Of a DNA stretch of 64,000 nt, positions 8,510 to 17,308 are shown in pieces; position 1 is the stretch's first letter, and the number at the start of each line of letters is the position of its first letter. The stretch lies in contig NZ_CP032157.1 of NCBI RefSeq assembly GCF_003555545.1, forward strand, positions 1,182,546 through 1,246,545, written 5' to 3'. A model generated the notes under the pieces. The model was given only the letters and a program-made list of their open reading frames with translations, was not told where the DNA came from and searched no databases. Origin of the DNA: Paraflavitalea soli (GTDB taxonomy: Bacteria; Bacteroidota; Bacteroidia; Chitinophagales; Chitinophagaceae). The translations under genes were made by a program, and so were the position numbers.

Positions 8510-10405
8510 TCACTGTTTCTTGATCACGATCCGTTGCGCATCATCCAGCGCTACTTCGTCGAAGAATTTCCTGACAGCCGCATAATCGGCAGCAGGTATC
8601 TGCAGTTGATTCAATGTAAGTGAGGTAGTGGAGAATACCACCTTTTCGCTTTCATCGTACCAGCATTTTGTTTGATAGCTGGCCAAGCCGCATTTGATCT
8701 CTTTGCTCTGTGGCAATGCTTCGATCGCAAAGCCATCGGGCAGCTTGATCTTCGTGGTATCCGTTTTTACGTAAGGGTTGTTGAAATAATAGTCCAGCTT
8801 CCGCTTATCGGACTTCGGCATCTTCGTTTCACTCAATTTGTATTGGCGCGGGCTAAGGAACATCTTATTGCCTGCAATGAACTCAGGTACTTTTTCTACT
8901 ACCATTTCGAGTTCCGCAAGCATGTTAACAGGGTCTTCCTTCCTGGTGAAATTGAATTCATCAGGCTGCTTGTAACCCATATAGTTGACGATAAATTCTT
9001 TTTGATCATCCTTTTTCTCATTGGCTACATAGTCGATCAGCATCTTGAAATAGCCGGTGGTGTTGAACTTGCTCACTACTTTACCAGAGCCATCAGGCTC
9101 AATAACGATGGTGGTCAGCACATTGAATTTATTGGCAGCAGCTACACTTCTCGGTGTAGGGACCAATGCGCCCCCTTCTTCGGTGATCAACAGCGCATTC
9201 CTGTTTTCGGTACTGGAGCCGAGCGTACCAAAATCGATCACCTTGCTGGTGCATTCCAGCCAGATAGTGTCCTTAGGTTGAGGCACACACAGGATCACGT
9301 GGTTGAAGCGGGCCATGGGAAAATTGGGGTCCACAGGCGCCATATCGTATTGGGAATTAATGAGCGCCCGGTGACTCCTGATACCTACCGCTTTTAGTGC
9401 CGCATACATGTAGTTGGTGAGACCCTTACAATCGCCATATTTCTTCTGATCGGTAAAGGCAGCGGGCAATGATTTCCATCCGCCAATACCCAGCTGTATG
9501 CTCACGTACCGGAAATTCTTTTGCAGGTAGCTGTATAGGATGCGTACCTTTTCCCGGTCATCTTTTGCGTCTTTTACCAGGTCTTTAAGGAAGGCCTTGC
9601 GGTCTTCGGGAAGTACATCCGTGCCTTTGTGCAGCTCGTTGTACCATATGCCCAGGTTCTTCCAGCTGCTCATATCGCCTTCGTAATCATCCATCTTAAA
9701 CCGGTTGGCGGCCAGTAGGATATAAGGGTATTGGTTGGCAGCGTTCACGGAGCCTGCTTCGGTTTGAATAGCCGGTAAATTGCTGACCGACCATACATAG
9801 GTCTTGTATTTATCGTCTTCCGTTACCTTGGGAGGCAATTTGATCGCCTGTTCTTTGTAGCGGAGGTCCAGGTTTTTGGGAACCTTCACGGTAAAGGAAG
9901 ATTGCTGTACGCCTTCATCCGGTACAATGATGCTGTAAAAAGGAAGAAAGAGAGAGCCTTTGAATTTCTTCTCCACTTCCGTCTCGATGGTGATCGGGTA
10001 AGAAGGGGCGGGGATTTTTATATAGGAATTTTTGTTATCATTGATAAGGTCATCACTGCCGCCATAGGTCATCAGGTCTTTTTTCTTATACTTGTTGATC
10101 TGTTTGCCCGCTGCATCATATACTTTGATCTCTACATTTTCCAGGAAGAAGAACTTATTGTCATATTGCTCTGAGAAAAACAATTTATAGGCCCCATCTG
10201 CATTCAGGATGGTATATACTTCGTGTGTTTTTAGATAACCCCGGTCTATATCGGTGATCTCAAAGAAAGAGTTTTCGTATCGCTTCACCACCGAAGCATT
10301 CTTTTTAAGCGAATCCGGTATGGAGGCCACATTCAGGGAAGGCATTTGTGCCTGTATAAGGAAGGATGACAATATTGATACGGTCAGCAGCAGGGGTTTT
10401 TTCAT
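8510..10405 (-). CDS. DUF3857/transglutaminase-like protein, intact core
   Basis: Third gene of a three-paralogue minus-strand operon. A signal peptide (MKKPLLLTVSILSSFLIQAQ) sends it to the periplasm or surface. An N-terminal DUF3857 domain (residues about 50-220) precedes a transglutaminase-like core near 290-400. Of the three paralogues this one keeps the catalytic Cys in YGDCKGLTNY (near residue 320) and a His in RFNHVILCV (near 365). The third position reads WLECTS, with Glu where Asp is usual. It may therefore act as a cysteine peptidase, amidase or cross-linking enzyme on peptides, but no substrate is known for the family. It starts 5 bp after the stop of the middle paralogue, so co-translation is likely. 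Confidence 0.85.
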   Translation of the reverse strand: MKKPLLLTVSILSSFLIQAQMPSLNVASIPDSLKKNASVVKRYENSFFEITDIDRGYLKTHEVYTILNADGAYKLFFSEQYDNKFFFLENVEIKVYDAAGKQINKYKKKDLMTYGGSDDLINDNKNSYIKIPAPSYPITIETEVEKKFKGSLFLPFYSIIVPDEGVQQSSFTVKVPKNLDLRYKEQAIKLPPKVTEDDKYKTYVWSVSNLPAIQTEAGSVNAANQYPYILLAANRFKMDDYEGDMSSWKNLGIWYNELHKGTDVLPEDRKAFLKDLVKDAKDDREKVRILYSYLQKNFRYVSIQLGIGGWKSLPAAFTDQKKYGDCKGLTNYMYAALKAVGIRSHRALINSQYDMAPVDPNFPMARFNHVILCVPQPKDTIWLECTSKVIDFGTLGSSTENRNALLITEEGGALVPTPRSVAAANKFNVLTTIVIEPDGSGKVVSKFNTTGYFKMLIDYVANEKKDDQKEFIVNYMGYKQPDEFNFTRKEDPVNMLAELEMVVEKVPEFIAGNKMFLSPRQYKLSETKMPKSDKRKLDYYFNNPYVKTDTTKIKLPDGFAIEALPQSKEIKCGLASYQTKCWYDESEKVVFSTTSLTLNQLQIPAADYAAVRKFFDEVALDDAQRIVIKKQ

Positions 10406-10410
10406 AACAG

Positions 10411-12366
10411 TTACTTTTTCTTGAATACAATCTGTTCGTTTACCATATCGAACATCTTTTTGTAAAACTCTTTCATTTCTCCGTATTCATCCACACCATA
10501 CAGGCTCTTCTTAAATTCGACCCTGACCCTTGCCAATACCTTTTTGTTGGCAGCATCGTCAAACAGTTCACGAATGAAGACCACCGTTTTGTCGGCATTG
10601 ACCAGTTGCAGTGATTTGGGCAGTGCATCGGCCACATAGCCTTCCGGTACATCAATATAAGTACTAAAACTGATGCTCTGCCTGTACCCAAAATTGATAT
10701 CGCTAAACCGGTTGGTTGCTATAAAGGGATTGGCTTCAAAACCCGAGAACAGGTTGATCGGTACAAAGATATAGTCTCCCGTAACCGTTGCCCGGGCTTT
10801 AAAGCGTATATGCTGGTAGAAGGGCAGGGAGTCCTGGTCTTCATTCTTGGTTTCCACACTGTCGATCGTCAGCGATGCACTTGCTTTCCGGAAGGTATTC
10901 AGGTACCGGTCCCGGCTGCGTTTCCAGGATCGCAGGCGATCAATACGTGCATACTGCAGGCTGTTTATATAAGCATCTCCTGAAATGAGTTGGTTGGCGT
11001 CCACCTTCAGCGAAACGGTAATGTTTTCCCTGAATAGATTGGAGTCATCTGTAATGTTAACAATACCTCCTTTCTTACGGTTAACGATAAAGGCCGTGGT
11101 ATTGAGGATGCTGAAAGGTACCATTTCCGGTTGCCCAAAAGGATCCGTAGCGTCCAGGTAATAATTCTTGCCGTCGATCAATACAATAACATAAGTGGCA
11201 TTGAACTGGTCCACGAAAGGATATTGTGTATATACCTTGCCCAGGTGCCGCTCACTCACCAGGATAGGGTAGGCCTCCAGCCCGGCCTCCATCAGCAGGT
11301 TCAACAGGACGAAGTTTACCTCGGTGATATTGCCTTTTTTCTTGCTCCAGGCGGCTTTAACCCCATCGCCGCTGGCATGGCCATAAAAGCCATTCCAGGT
11401 CATATAATTGCGGGTATAATTGTAGATCCGGCGCATTTTTTCCTGGGAAGAAGGGAGGGCTTTCATTTGTTCAATGAATGCTTCCGTACCACTGATATTC
11501 TTGCCGATCTGACTACCGAAATAAGGGGCTGCATTCAGTTCACGGGTCACTTCGTCCCAGGATGTCATATATTTTTGGCGTCCGAATCCGCCGTTATTAT
11601 AGGCTGATAGCTGAAAAGTGACCCGCTGCAGGTAATCTTTCCGCGCATCCATATAAGGTTCATCACGTAGGCCGGCAATGTTGCGCATTTCAAAGAATAT
11701 CTTACCATCCCGTGAATCGGGTTTTACTGTGATGGGCAATTGGTCGCTTTTATGAACCACGTAAGCAAACTCGTAATTGGGAGGAATGCCTAAGTTGTAT
11801 TTACTCAATACCACCGGTAATTCCTGTTGGAATTCCCAGTCATCCAGGTTGAAGTAATTCTTTTCCGTGCTGCGGTATTTGTATTCAATAATACTGCCCA
11901 CCCGGATACCCGGAAAGGTAAATTTCTTCAGGTGCCGGATATCATTACTGGCTTCCGTAAAAATTGATTTCCTGTCTACTGCCAGCGTGGTCTGGTTATT
12001 GGAACCATCAAAATTGAAGGCGGTCGCTTCAATATCATCGATGGACTGGAAGTCATTCTTTGCATAAAAGGGGATCATGACATTGGCATACTCCAGCCCT
12101 TTTTCCTTTAGTATCTTGATGCGGATATGCCGGTAAGTAATGAGGTGGCGTTCTTCGTTATAATCCGATACGGCTTCATCGATCAGTACAATAGCCACGG
12201 CCTCGCTGTCGAAAGCGCATACCTTCAGATCACGTTCTTCCTGCGACAACTGTCCCCAGGTCTCAAATTCAGGTTGGGCCCATACGGTTATACTACATAC
12301 CAGGGGCAAAAGGATCAGTACTACAGGTCTCAATACCCGGCTCACCATACCACGCTCAATGCTCAT
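10411..12366 (-). CDS. DUF3857/transglutaminase-like protein, core degenerate
   Basis: Middle gene of the three-paralogue operon. It is secreted: the signal peptide is best read from Met 7 (MVSRVLRPVVLILLPLVCS, position 12348), though the upstream ATG at 12366 lies 5 bp after the previous stop and could also serve. The DUF3857 domain is followed by a transglutaminase-like region. The position of the catalytic Cys reads KGNITEVNFVLL (near residue 346), and the position of the His reads FNATYVIVL, so both are lost. The Asp motif YLDATD (near 404) remains. This suggests a fold kept for binding rather than catalysis. Loss of the two residues is direct from sequence; the non-enzymatic role is inference. 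Confidence 0.83.
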   Translation of the reverse strand: MSIERGMVSRVLRPVVLILLPLVCSITVWAQPEFETWGQLSQEERDLKVCAFDSEAVAIVLIDEAVSDYNEERHLITYRHIRIKILKEKGLEYANVMIPFYAKNDFQSIDDIEATAFNFDGSNNQTTLAVDRKSIFTEASNDIRHLKKFTFPGIRVGSIIEYKYRSTEKNYFNLDDWEFQQELPVVLSKYNLGIPPNYEFAYVVHKSDQLPITVKPDSRDGKIFFEMRNIAGLRDEPYMDARKDYLQRVTFQLSAYNNGGFGRQKYMTSWDEVTRELNAAPYFGSQIGKNISGTEAFIEQMKALPSSQEKMRRIYNYTRNYMTWNGFYGHASGDGVKAAWSKKKGNITEVNFVLLNLLMEAGLEAYPILVSERHLGKVYTQYPFVDQFNATYVIVLIDGKNYYLDATDPFGQPEMVPFSILNTTAFIVNRKKGGIVNITDDSNLFRENITVSLKVDANQLISGDAYINSLQYARIDRLRSWKRSRDRYLNTFRKASASLTIDSVETKNEDQDSLPFYQHIRFKARATVTGDYIFVPINLFSGFEANPFIATNRFSDINFGYRQSISFSTYIDVPEGYVADALPKSLQLVNADKTVVFIRELFDDAANKKVLARVRVEFKKSLYGVDEYGEMKEFYKKMFDMVNEQIVFKKK

Positions 12367-12371
12367 GTATA

Positions 12372-14306
12372 TCAGGATTTAGCTTTTTTGCGAATGGCGT
12401 ACTGCTCATTCAATAAGGCAAATAATTGCTTGTAAAATTCCTTAAAATCGGGGTATTCCTCCGGAGTATAGAAAGGTTTTTTAAATTCCAGGGAAATTCG
12501 CACTGCCAATATATTCTTTTCTGAATTAATACGACGGGTGATGGAGATGCTGGTATCGGGCATAATCATCCGCATGCTTTTGGGAAGGGCCTCAAATTCA
12601 TAGGATTCCGGGATGGTAATATTGGCTACGATCTGGTAATTCTGGTTGGAACCGAAGAATACATCGGAAAACCGGTTGTCGGCCACAAAGGGATTTTTCT
12701 CCAGGCCTGTAAACAGGTTTACCGAGAAATATTTATACTCCCCGGAACTATTAACAGGCTGGTTGAATTTAACGGTTTGGGTAAGCGGCAGTGAGTCCAC
12801 ATCTTCGTTATTAATACTCAGGGTATCTATTTTTACACCAGGGTTGGAGCCGGTAAAGTATTTTTCAATGAACTTGTCTTTTCCCTCTTTCAGTACCGGT
12901 AATCTTGCCACACGCGAATAGTCAAAGGAGGTAACACTGGCTTCTCCTTGCATCACCCCTTGTTCGTCAATATTAGCCTGTACGATCACCGTTTCGCGGA
13001 AGAAAGGTTTTTCATCCCACAATACACGCCAGCCCCATTCGCCTGTGTCGATTTTTTCTATTACCAGCCCTTCGGAATACATCACCTCGTAAGGGATAAG
13101 CCTGGCGGGCGTATATTTTTCTGTGGCATCCAGTACATAATTTTTATCTCCGATCGTCACATAGGCCAGTACCTTATTGAAGTTCCGGTAATGGGCAAAA
13201 GAGGTATTGACCCGGCCATTGGCACGGGTACTTACCAGCAGGGGAGAAGCTTTCAGGCCCGCATCCTTCAGCAGGTTCACCAATATCAGGTTGATCTCAC
13301 CCGAAGTGCCTTTTTTATCCTTCCAGGCGCTTTTCACCCCATTCAGCGCCCAGATGCTCCCATAATTATTCCACTCCATGTTCTTGCGTACATAATTGTG
13401 GATGGTTACCATACGCAGGTAAGGATCAGATTGTTTTTTTAAGGCTTCATCCAGGTCAGCTGTCCGGGGAATATCTCTTTTCATTTGTACCCCAAAATCT
13501 TCATCTTCGGCCAGGAATCGGATGATCTGTGGCCAGGTATACAACCTGCTTTGGCGGGGTGCACTGACAGGATTGATGGCAATGACCCTGGTTTCGATCC
13601 GCTGCAGGTAATCTTCGTCACAGGAAATATAGGGTTCATCCCGCAGGGCAGGAACATTGGACATCGTAAGTGTCTTGATGTTGCGGCGGCCTTTACTTTC
13701 CGATTTCTGCTCCACCGGTAATACACACAGCGGGGTAGACACAAATTCTACTTCTTCCGGAAAATCTACCCGGTAACGGCTGTATTTAACAGGGATAGAC
13801 CGCTGGAAATACCAGTTAGACAGACCAATATTGGTGTGGGTGTATTTGTATTCGATGATGCTGCCGGCCTTCACTTCGGGGAAAGTAAACACCTGTTCGG
13901 AATAGCGCTTGTCTACCGGCTTTTCATAGATTAGCTTTTTCTCCACTTTCGTAATGACAATATTGCCCCCGGCATCCAGGTTATAGGTCTGCGCCGTAAG
14001 ACTTTTGATGGTCTCATCATTACGATAGCTGTGGTAGGGGATGTGGATGTCGGCAAATTTCAGGCCCTTATCTTTGAGGATCTTGATGCGTACATGGTGT
14101 ACCAGCTCAATAGCGCCAAACATATCCAGGTAGGATTCGCCGGCATCAAAAAGCACTACGGCTTCTGCATCCTTGTCAAATTCACATTCTTTTAACAGCA
14201 GGTCGGCCTTTTCAACAGTACCAAAAGCAGGAATGTCCTTGTCCCGTTGGGCGAAAACAGGCATGGTAAGCCCCAATAGTGTGATCAGGGCAAGCGTCTT
14301 TCTCAT
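12372..14306 (-). CDS. DUF3857/transglutaminase-like protein, core degenerate
   Basis: First gene of the operon, with signal peptide MRKTLALITLLGLTMPVFAQ and 644 residues. It has the same order as its neighbours: DUF3857 (residues about 45-220) and then a transglutaminase-like fold. The Cys position reads KGTSGEINLILVN (near 333) and the His position FNKVLAYV, so neither catalytic residue is present; NYVLDATEKY keeps the Asp (near 392). It is clearly a paralogue of the middle gene, which has the same C-terminal pattern of PFVADNRFSDVFFG and a final FYKQLFALLNEQ-like helix. The 300-bp leader before it has several hairpins. Confidence 0.83.
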   Translation of the reverse strand: MRKTLALITLLGLTMPVFAQRDKDIPAFGTVEKADLLLKECEFDKDAEAVVLFDAGESYLDMFGAIELVHHVRIKILKDKGLKFADIHIPYHSYRNDETIKSLTAQTYNLDAGGNIVITKVEKKLIYEKPVDKRYSEQVFTFPEVKAGSIIEYKYTHTNIGLSNWYFQRSIPVKYSRYRVDFPEEVEFVSTPLCVLPVEQKSESKGRRNIKTLTMSNVPALRDEPYISCDEDYLQRIETRVIAINPVSAPRQSRLYTWPQIIRFLAEDEDFGVQMKRDIPRTADLDEALKKQSDPYLRMVTIHNYVRKNMEWNNYGSIWALNGVKSAWKDKKGTSGEINLILVNLLKDAGLKASPLLVSTRANGRVNTSFAHYRNFNKVLAYVTIGDKNYVLDATEKYTPARLIPYEVMYSEGLVIEKIDTGEWGWRVLWDEKPFFRETVIVQANIDEQGVMQGEASVTSFDYSRVARLPVLKEGKDKFIEKYFTGSNPGVKIDTLSINNEDVDSLPLTQTVKFNQPVNSSGEYKYFSVNLFTGLEKNPFVADNRFSDVFFGSNQNYQIVANITIPESYEFEALPKSMRMIMPDTSISITRRINSEKNILAVRISLEFKKPFYTPEEYPDFKEFYKQLFALLNEQYAIRKKAKS

Positions 14307-14607
14307 ATTAAGGGTTTAGTTTTTGAACCTGGGAGGTTCTGCCGGCTACTACAGTCTTGCGTAATAACGCAGGAATTAACCGGCTATTATTCAGAACCTT
14401 TAACAGGAATAATAATTTATTTTATTGGCATATGTGAATACCGCGGGTTAGTTTTGTCTCTGGAGGTGGTTGGTTGGGAGCATACAGGCGTGAAGGATCA
14501 GGTACCGGGTACCTGCGGTTTGAGGAGGGTTGCATACAAGGGGTTATTAGAAGACAATAATAACGAAAAAAAAGTCCTATACAAATATTAAAATAAAGCA
14601 CTTGACC
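14307..14607. other. Structured intergenic region between divergent genes
   Basis: This gap separates the DUF3857 operon (leftward) from the TraB gene (rightward). It contains a perfect hairpin at 14325-14339 (GAACCT, loop GGG, AGGTTC) and a nested one at 14341-14384 (GCCGG/CCGGC around TGCGT, loop AATA, ACGCA), which would lie in the leader RNA of the DUF3857 operon. A promoter for the rightward gene is listed separately. GGTACCGGGTACC near 14502 is a near-perfect palindrome. No gene is supported. Confidence 0.5.
14425..14456 (+). promoter_or_regulatory. Candidate promoter for the TraB/GumN gene
   Basis: TTG at 14425-14427, a 21-bp spacer, then TAGTTTTG at 14449-14456 fits the Bacteroidota TTG...TAnnTTTG promoter. 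It would leave a leader of about 145 nt before the ATG at 14608. Confidence 0.5.
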
Positions 14608-15555
14608 ATGTTCGTGAAAACTTCTTTTATGGCGTTCTGTTGGGTAGCCATGGCCGGTTTAGGGTATACCCAAACGAAGAAGCCTGCCCCAGTGAAGACC
14701 ATGGGCGCCAAACCCGCCACCGCAAAGCGTCCTGTGAAGCCTGCAGGGCAGAACACCCTGTTGTGGGAGATCTCCGGCAATGGCCTTCAACAGCCTTCCT
14801 ACCTGTTTGGTACCATGCACATCCTTTGTGATAAGGATGCCACGTTGAGCCCCAACCTGAAAAAGGCTATCAAGGATGTACAGGTGATCTATTTTGAGCT
14901 GGACATGGATGATATGGGCGAACTGATGGGCGCCATGAAATACCTGCGTATGAATGACGGCAAGAAACTCCAGGACCTGCTCACCAAAGACGAATATGAC
15001 CGGGTAGATAACTATTTTAAGACCCACAAAATGCCTATGTCCCTCTCTTTTATGAGCCGGTTTAAGCCCTATTTTATTTCCAGCCTCATCGGAGAACAGG
15101 TAATGACCTGCGATGCCGACAAGAAAAATGGCAGCGAACAGCAGATCATGCAGGAAAGCAAGCAATATGAGAAGGAGATAAAGGGACTGGAAACGGCAGA
15201 ATTCCAGGCGGGATTATTTGACAGCATACCTTATGACAAACAAGCCAAAGACCTGGTAGCCTACATCGACAGTATCGACAGCTATAAACAAACCACCCTG
15301 GAAATGGTGGAGGTATACCGCAAGCAGGACCTGAGTCGCCTCGACTCCCTGGTGCACAAGAGTGATCCCGGTATGGAACAATATATGGACCTTTTATTAT
15401 ATGGCCGTAACCGCCGCTGGGTAGCTACCATGCCCAATGTGATGGGGCCGCGTTCGGCTTTATTTGCCGTAGGGGCGGGGCATCTGAGTGGAGAACAAGG
15501 GGTGATCAGCCTGTTGAAGAAGAAGGGATATACGCTGACACCGCTGAAGAACTGA
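14608..15555 (+). CDS. TraB/GumN family protein
   Basis: A 315-residue secreted protein with signal peptide MFVKTSFMAFCWVAMAGLGYTQ and a Lys/Pro/Ala-rich linker before the domain. The TraB/GumN signatures are present: YLFGTMHILC near the domain start and a C-terminal LFAVGAGHLSGEQGVISLL. The family is related to the Tiki metalloproteases. The GTMH and GAGHL histidines are the likely metal-site residues, so a periplasmic metal-dependent protease is possible but untested for most bacterial members. An upstream TTG at 14602 is in frame, but the ATG at 14608 is preferred. The heptamer array begins 1 bp after the stop. Confidence 0.85.
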   Translation: MFVKTSFMAFCWVAMAGLGYTQTKKPAPVKTMGAKPATAKRPVKPAGQNTLLWEISGNGLQQPSYLFGTMHILCDKDATLSPNLKKAIKDVQVIYFELDMDDMGELMGAMKYLRMNDGKKLQDLLTKDEYDRVDNYFKTHKMPMSLSFMSRFKPYFISSLIGEQVMTCDADKKNGSEQQIMQESKQYEKEIKGLETAEFQAGLFDSIPYDKQAKDLVAYIDSIDSYKQTTLEMVEVYRKQDLSRLDSLVHKSDPGMEQYMDLLLYGRNRRWVATMPNVMGPRSALFAVGAGHLSGEQGVISLLKKKGYTLTPLKN

Positions 15556-15556
15556 G

Positions 15557-15598
15557 GTCGGCAGTCGGCAGTCGGCAGTCGGCAATCGACAGTCGGCA
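15557..15598 (+). repeat. Heptamer tandem array, GTCGGCA type (6 units)
   Basis: Six 7-bp units: four GTCGGCA, one ATCGACA and one GTCGGCA. This is the reverse complement of the TGCCGAC family at 296-323. The last three units form an inverted repeat with 15683-15710 across the hairpin at 15619-15660. Confidence 0.8.
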
Positions 15599-15618
15599 AT
15601 GAGGCACCCATAAAGCAA

Positions 15619-15660
15619 GAGGCTGAGTAAATGGAACAAATGTTCGATTTACTCAGCCTC
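15619..15660. terminator. Long hairpin, probable bidirectional terminator
   Basis: A 14-bp perfect stem (GAGGCTGAGTAAAT at 15619-15632 and ATTTACTCAGCCTC at 15647-15660) encloses, after one mismatch, a second 5-bp stem GAACA/TGTTC. It lies between the converging TraB and ndk genes. The run behind it on the plus strand (TTAAAATTT) is imperfect, so termination is likely but not certain. Heptamer arrays lie on both sides. Confidence 0.65.
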
Positions 15661-15682
15661 TTAAAATTTCAGGGACTTTAAT

Positions 15683-15710
15683 TGCCGATTCCGGACTGTC
15701 GATTGCCGGA
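15683..15710 (-). repeat. Heptamer tandem array, inverted relative to 15557-15598
   Basis: Four 7-bp units on the plus strand: TGCCGAT, TCCGGAC, TGTCGAT, TGCCGGA. The reverse complement matches the left array (CGGCAATCGACAGTC shared), so the two arms could pair around the central hairpin. Confidence 0.7.
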
Positions 15711-15732
15711 AAACACTAATGTGATATGACTT

Positions 15733-16149
15733 TTAAAACTGCTCCAGACCACTGAAGAAAAAGCTTCCTTCGATAGCGGCATTCTCATCACTGTCGCTGC
15801 CATGCACCGCATTCTCGCCTAAAGAAGTAGCGAATAATTTACGGATGGTACCTTCCTCAGCCTGGGCCGGGTTGGTAGCGCCGATCAGTTTGCGGAAAGA
15901 AGCCACCGCATTTTCTTTTTCGAGGATAGCTGCAATAATGATCCCGCTGCTCATAAAAGATACCAGCTCACCATAAAAAGGGCGTTCTTTATGTACGGCG
16001 TAGAATTCGCCGGCTTTTTCAGCACTCAGCTTCGTTTGTTTCAAGGCTACGATCCTGAAACCTTCCTTGATGATCCTGTCCAGGATAGCTCCGGCATGAC
16101 CATTCTTCATTGCATCCGGCTTGATCATTGTAAACGTGCGGTTACTCAT
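15733..16149 (-). CDS. ndk: Nucleoside diphosphate kinase
   Basis: A 138-residue cytoplasmic enzyme that passes the gamma phosphate of ATP to nucleoside diphosphates through a phospho-histidine. The N-terminal [10 protein letters not shown] gives the ATP-contacting Lys 10. The catalytic His 116 lies in the hallmark ENAVHGSDS. The length is normal for the family (about 138-150) and no residue is missing. It is transcribed leftward from a -7 box at 16173-16180, divergent from the DHH gene, and converges on the TraB gene across the repeat/hairpin region. It is a housekeeping gene with no sign of specialisation. Confidence 0.97.
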   Translation of the reverse strand: MSNRTFTMIKPDAMKNGHAGAILDRIIKEGFRIVALKQTKLSAEKAGEFYAVHKERPFYGELVSFMSSGIIIAAILEKENAVASFRKLIGATNPAQAEEGTIRKLFATSLGENAVHGSDSDENAAIEGSFFFSGLEQF

Positions 16150-16172
16150 ATGTTTTTACTCAATTTTGGCCG

Positions 16173-16180
16173 CAAATATA
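16173..16180 (-). promoter_or_regulatory. -7 box for ndk
   Basis: CAAATATA on the plus strand is TATATTTG on the minus strand, a full TAnnTTTG match 24 bp before the ndk ATG. No clear -33 element was seen. Confidence 0.5.
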
Positions 16181-16190
16181 GAAAATCCCT

Positions 16191-16222
16191 TTTGGCTGTT
16201 GGACTTTATTTGTGCAACTTTG
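16191..16222 (+). promoter_or_regulatory. Candidate promoter for the DHH phosphoesterase gene
   Basis: TTTG at 16191-16194, a 20-bp spacer and CAACTTTG at 16215-16222 approximate the Bacteroidota promoter (CA in place of TA). Transcription would begin only a few bases before the ATG at 16233, implying a very short leader. Confidence 0.45.
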
Positions 16223-16232
16223 CCACCATTTT

Positions 16233-17243
16233 ATGCTACCTATTCAGGAATTATATCCATTACTTTCTACCCCCCGTACAGTGGTGATTACCATGCATCA
16301 AAAGCCCGACGCCGATGCCATGGGGTCAGCCCTGGGCCTTTACCATTTCCTAAAGCAGCTGGGACACAAGGTTACCGTGATCTCGCCTACCAACTGGGCC
16401 AGGTGGCTTAACTGGATGCCGGGCTGCGATACAGTCGTTGACTTTGAGCTGAACCGCGAAAAAGCAGATGGTATCATGGACCAGGCAGAATGGTTTTTTT
16501 GTCTGGATTTCAATGTGTTACAGCGTACCAAGAATATGGCCCCCAAAATAAGGTCCCTTTCCTGTACGCGCATCCTCATTGATCACCACCAGCAGCCGGA
16601 AGTCGCCAGCTTTGCCTACGGCGTGTCTGAGACCTCTAAAAGCTCCACCTGCGAAATGGTGTATGACTTTATAACAGGATCGGGACATGGCGATAAGATC
16701 AACATCGCTATGGCCGAATGCCTTTATGCCGGGGTAATGGCCGATACGGGATCTTTCCGTTTCCCTGCCGCCAGTGCCGCCGTCCACGCGATGGTATCGG
16801 ACCTGAAAGCACGGGGCCTGGATCATACCCAGGTGCACGAGAATATCTATGACAACTTCCTGGAAAACCGTTTACGGTTTATAGGGCATGTGCTCCTGCA
16901 CCGCATGGAGATCTATTATGAATACAATACAGCTTTGATCGCCATCTCCAAAAAAGACCTCCTGCGCTTTGAAATAAAGACAGGAGACTCCGATGGACTG
17001 GTCAACTATCCGCTCAGTATACAGGGTATCAAGCTCGCTGCACTGGTGATCGACCGCGATGAGGAACGTAAATGGAGTTTCCGCAGCAAGGGTGATTTTG
17101 ATGTCAATACCTTTGCGCGTAAGTACTTTGAGGGTGGCGGCCATTTCAATGCCGCCGGTGGACGCAGCAGCGCCTCCCTCGACCAAACAGTACAGGACTT
17201 CCTGGAAGCCATGAAACAAAGCGCCCTGGAATTACAGGATTAA
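16233..17243 (+). CDS. DHH family phosphoesterase (NrnA-like)
   Basis: A 336-residue protein of the bifunctional oligoribonuclease/pAp phosphatase type, which degrades very short RNAs and 3'-phosphoadenosine 5'-phosphate. Motif I is MHQKPDADAMGS (Asp 26 and Asp 28), the DHH-type metal site is DHHQQP near residue 114, and the C-terminal DHHA1 motif GGGHFNAAGGR is near 299. Length fits NrnA (about 310-340). An earlier in-frame GTG at 16212 exists, but it overlaps the promoter box and adds an odd N-terminus; MLPIQELYPLL is the expected family start. The FKBP gene lies 65 bp downstream with its own -7 box. Confidence 0.9.
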   Translation: MLPIQELYPLLSTPRTVVITMHQKPDADAMGSALGLYHFLKQLGHKVTVISPTNWARWLNWMPGCDTVVDFELNREKADGIMDQAEWFFCLDFNVLQRTKNMAPKIRSLSCTRILIDHHQQPEVASFAYGVSETSKSSTCEMVYDFITGSGHGDKINIAMAECLYAGVMADTGSFRFPAASAAVHAMVSDLKARGLDHTQVHENIYDNFLENRLRFIGHVLLHRMEIYYEYNTALIAISKKDLLRFEIKTGDSDGLVNYPLSIQGIKLAALVIDRDEERKWSFRSKGDFDVNTFARKYFEGGGHFNAAGGRSSASLDQTVQDFLEAMKQSALELQD

Positions 17244-17254
17244 ACACAGCATCA

Positions 17255-17262
17255 TATTTTTG
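17255..17262 (+). promoter_or_regulatory. -7 box for the FKBP-type PPIase gene
   Basis: TATTTTTG is a full TAnnTTTG match 46 bp before the ATG at 17309. A -33 TTG is not evident. Confidence 0.45.
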
Positions 17263-17308
17263 CCGCTGGTGAAGTGGCAGGTGACCTATAAAAAACAATT
17301 AACTTAAA

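Noticed and set aside
15557-15710. Possible CRISPR array
   Set aside because: Units are 7 bp, directly adjacent and without spacers; no cas genes are in the window.
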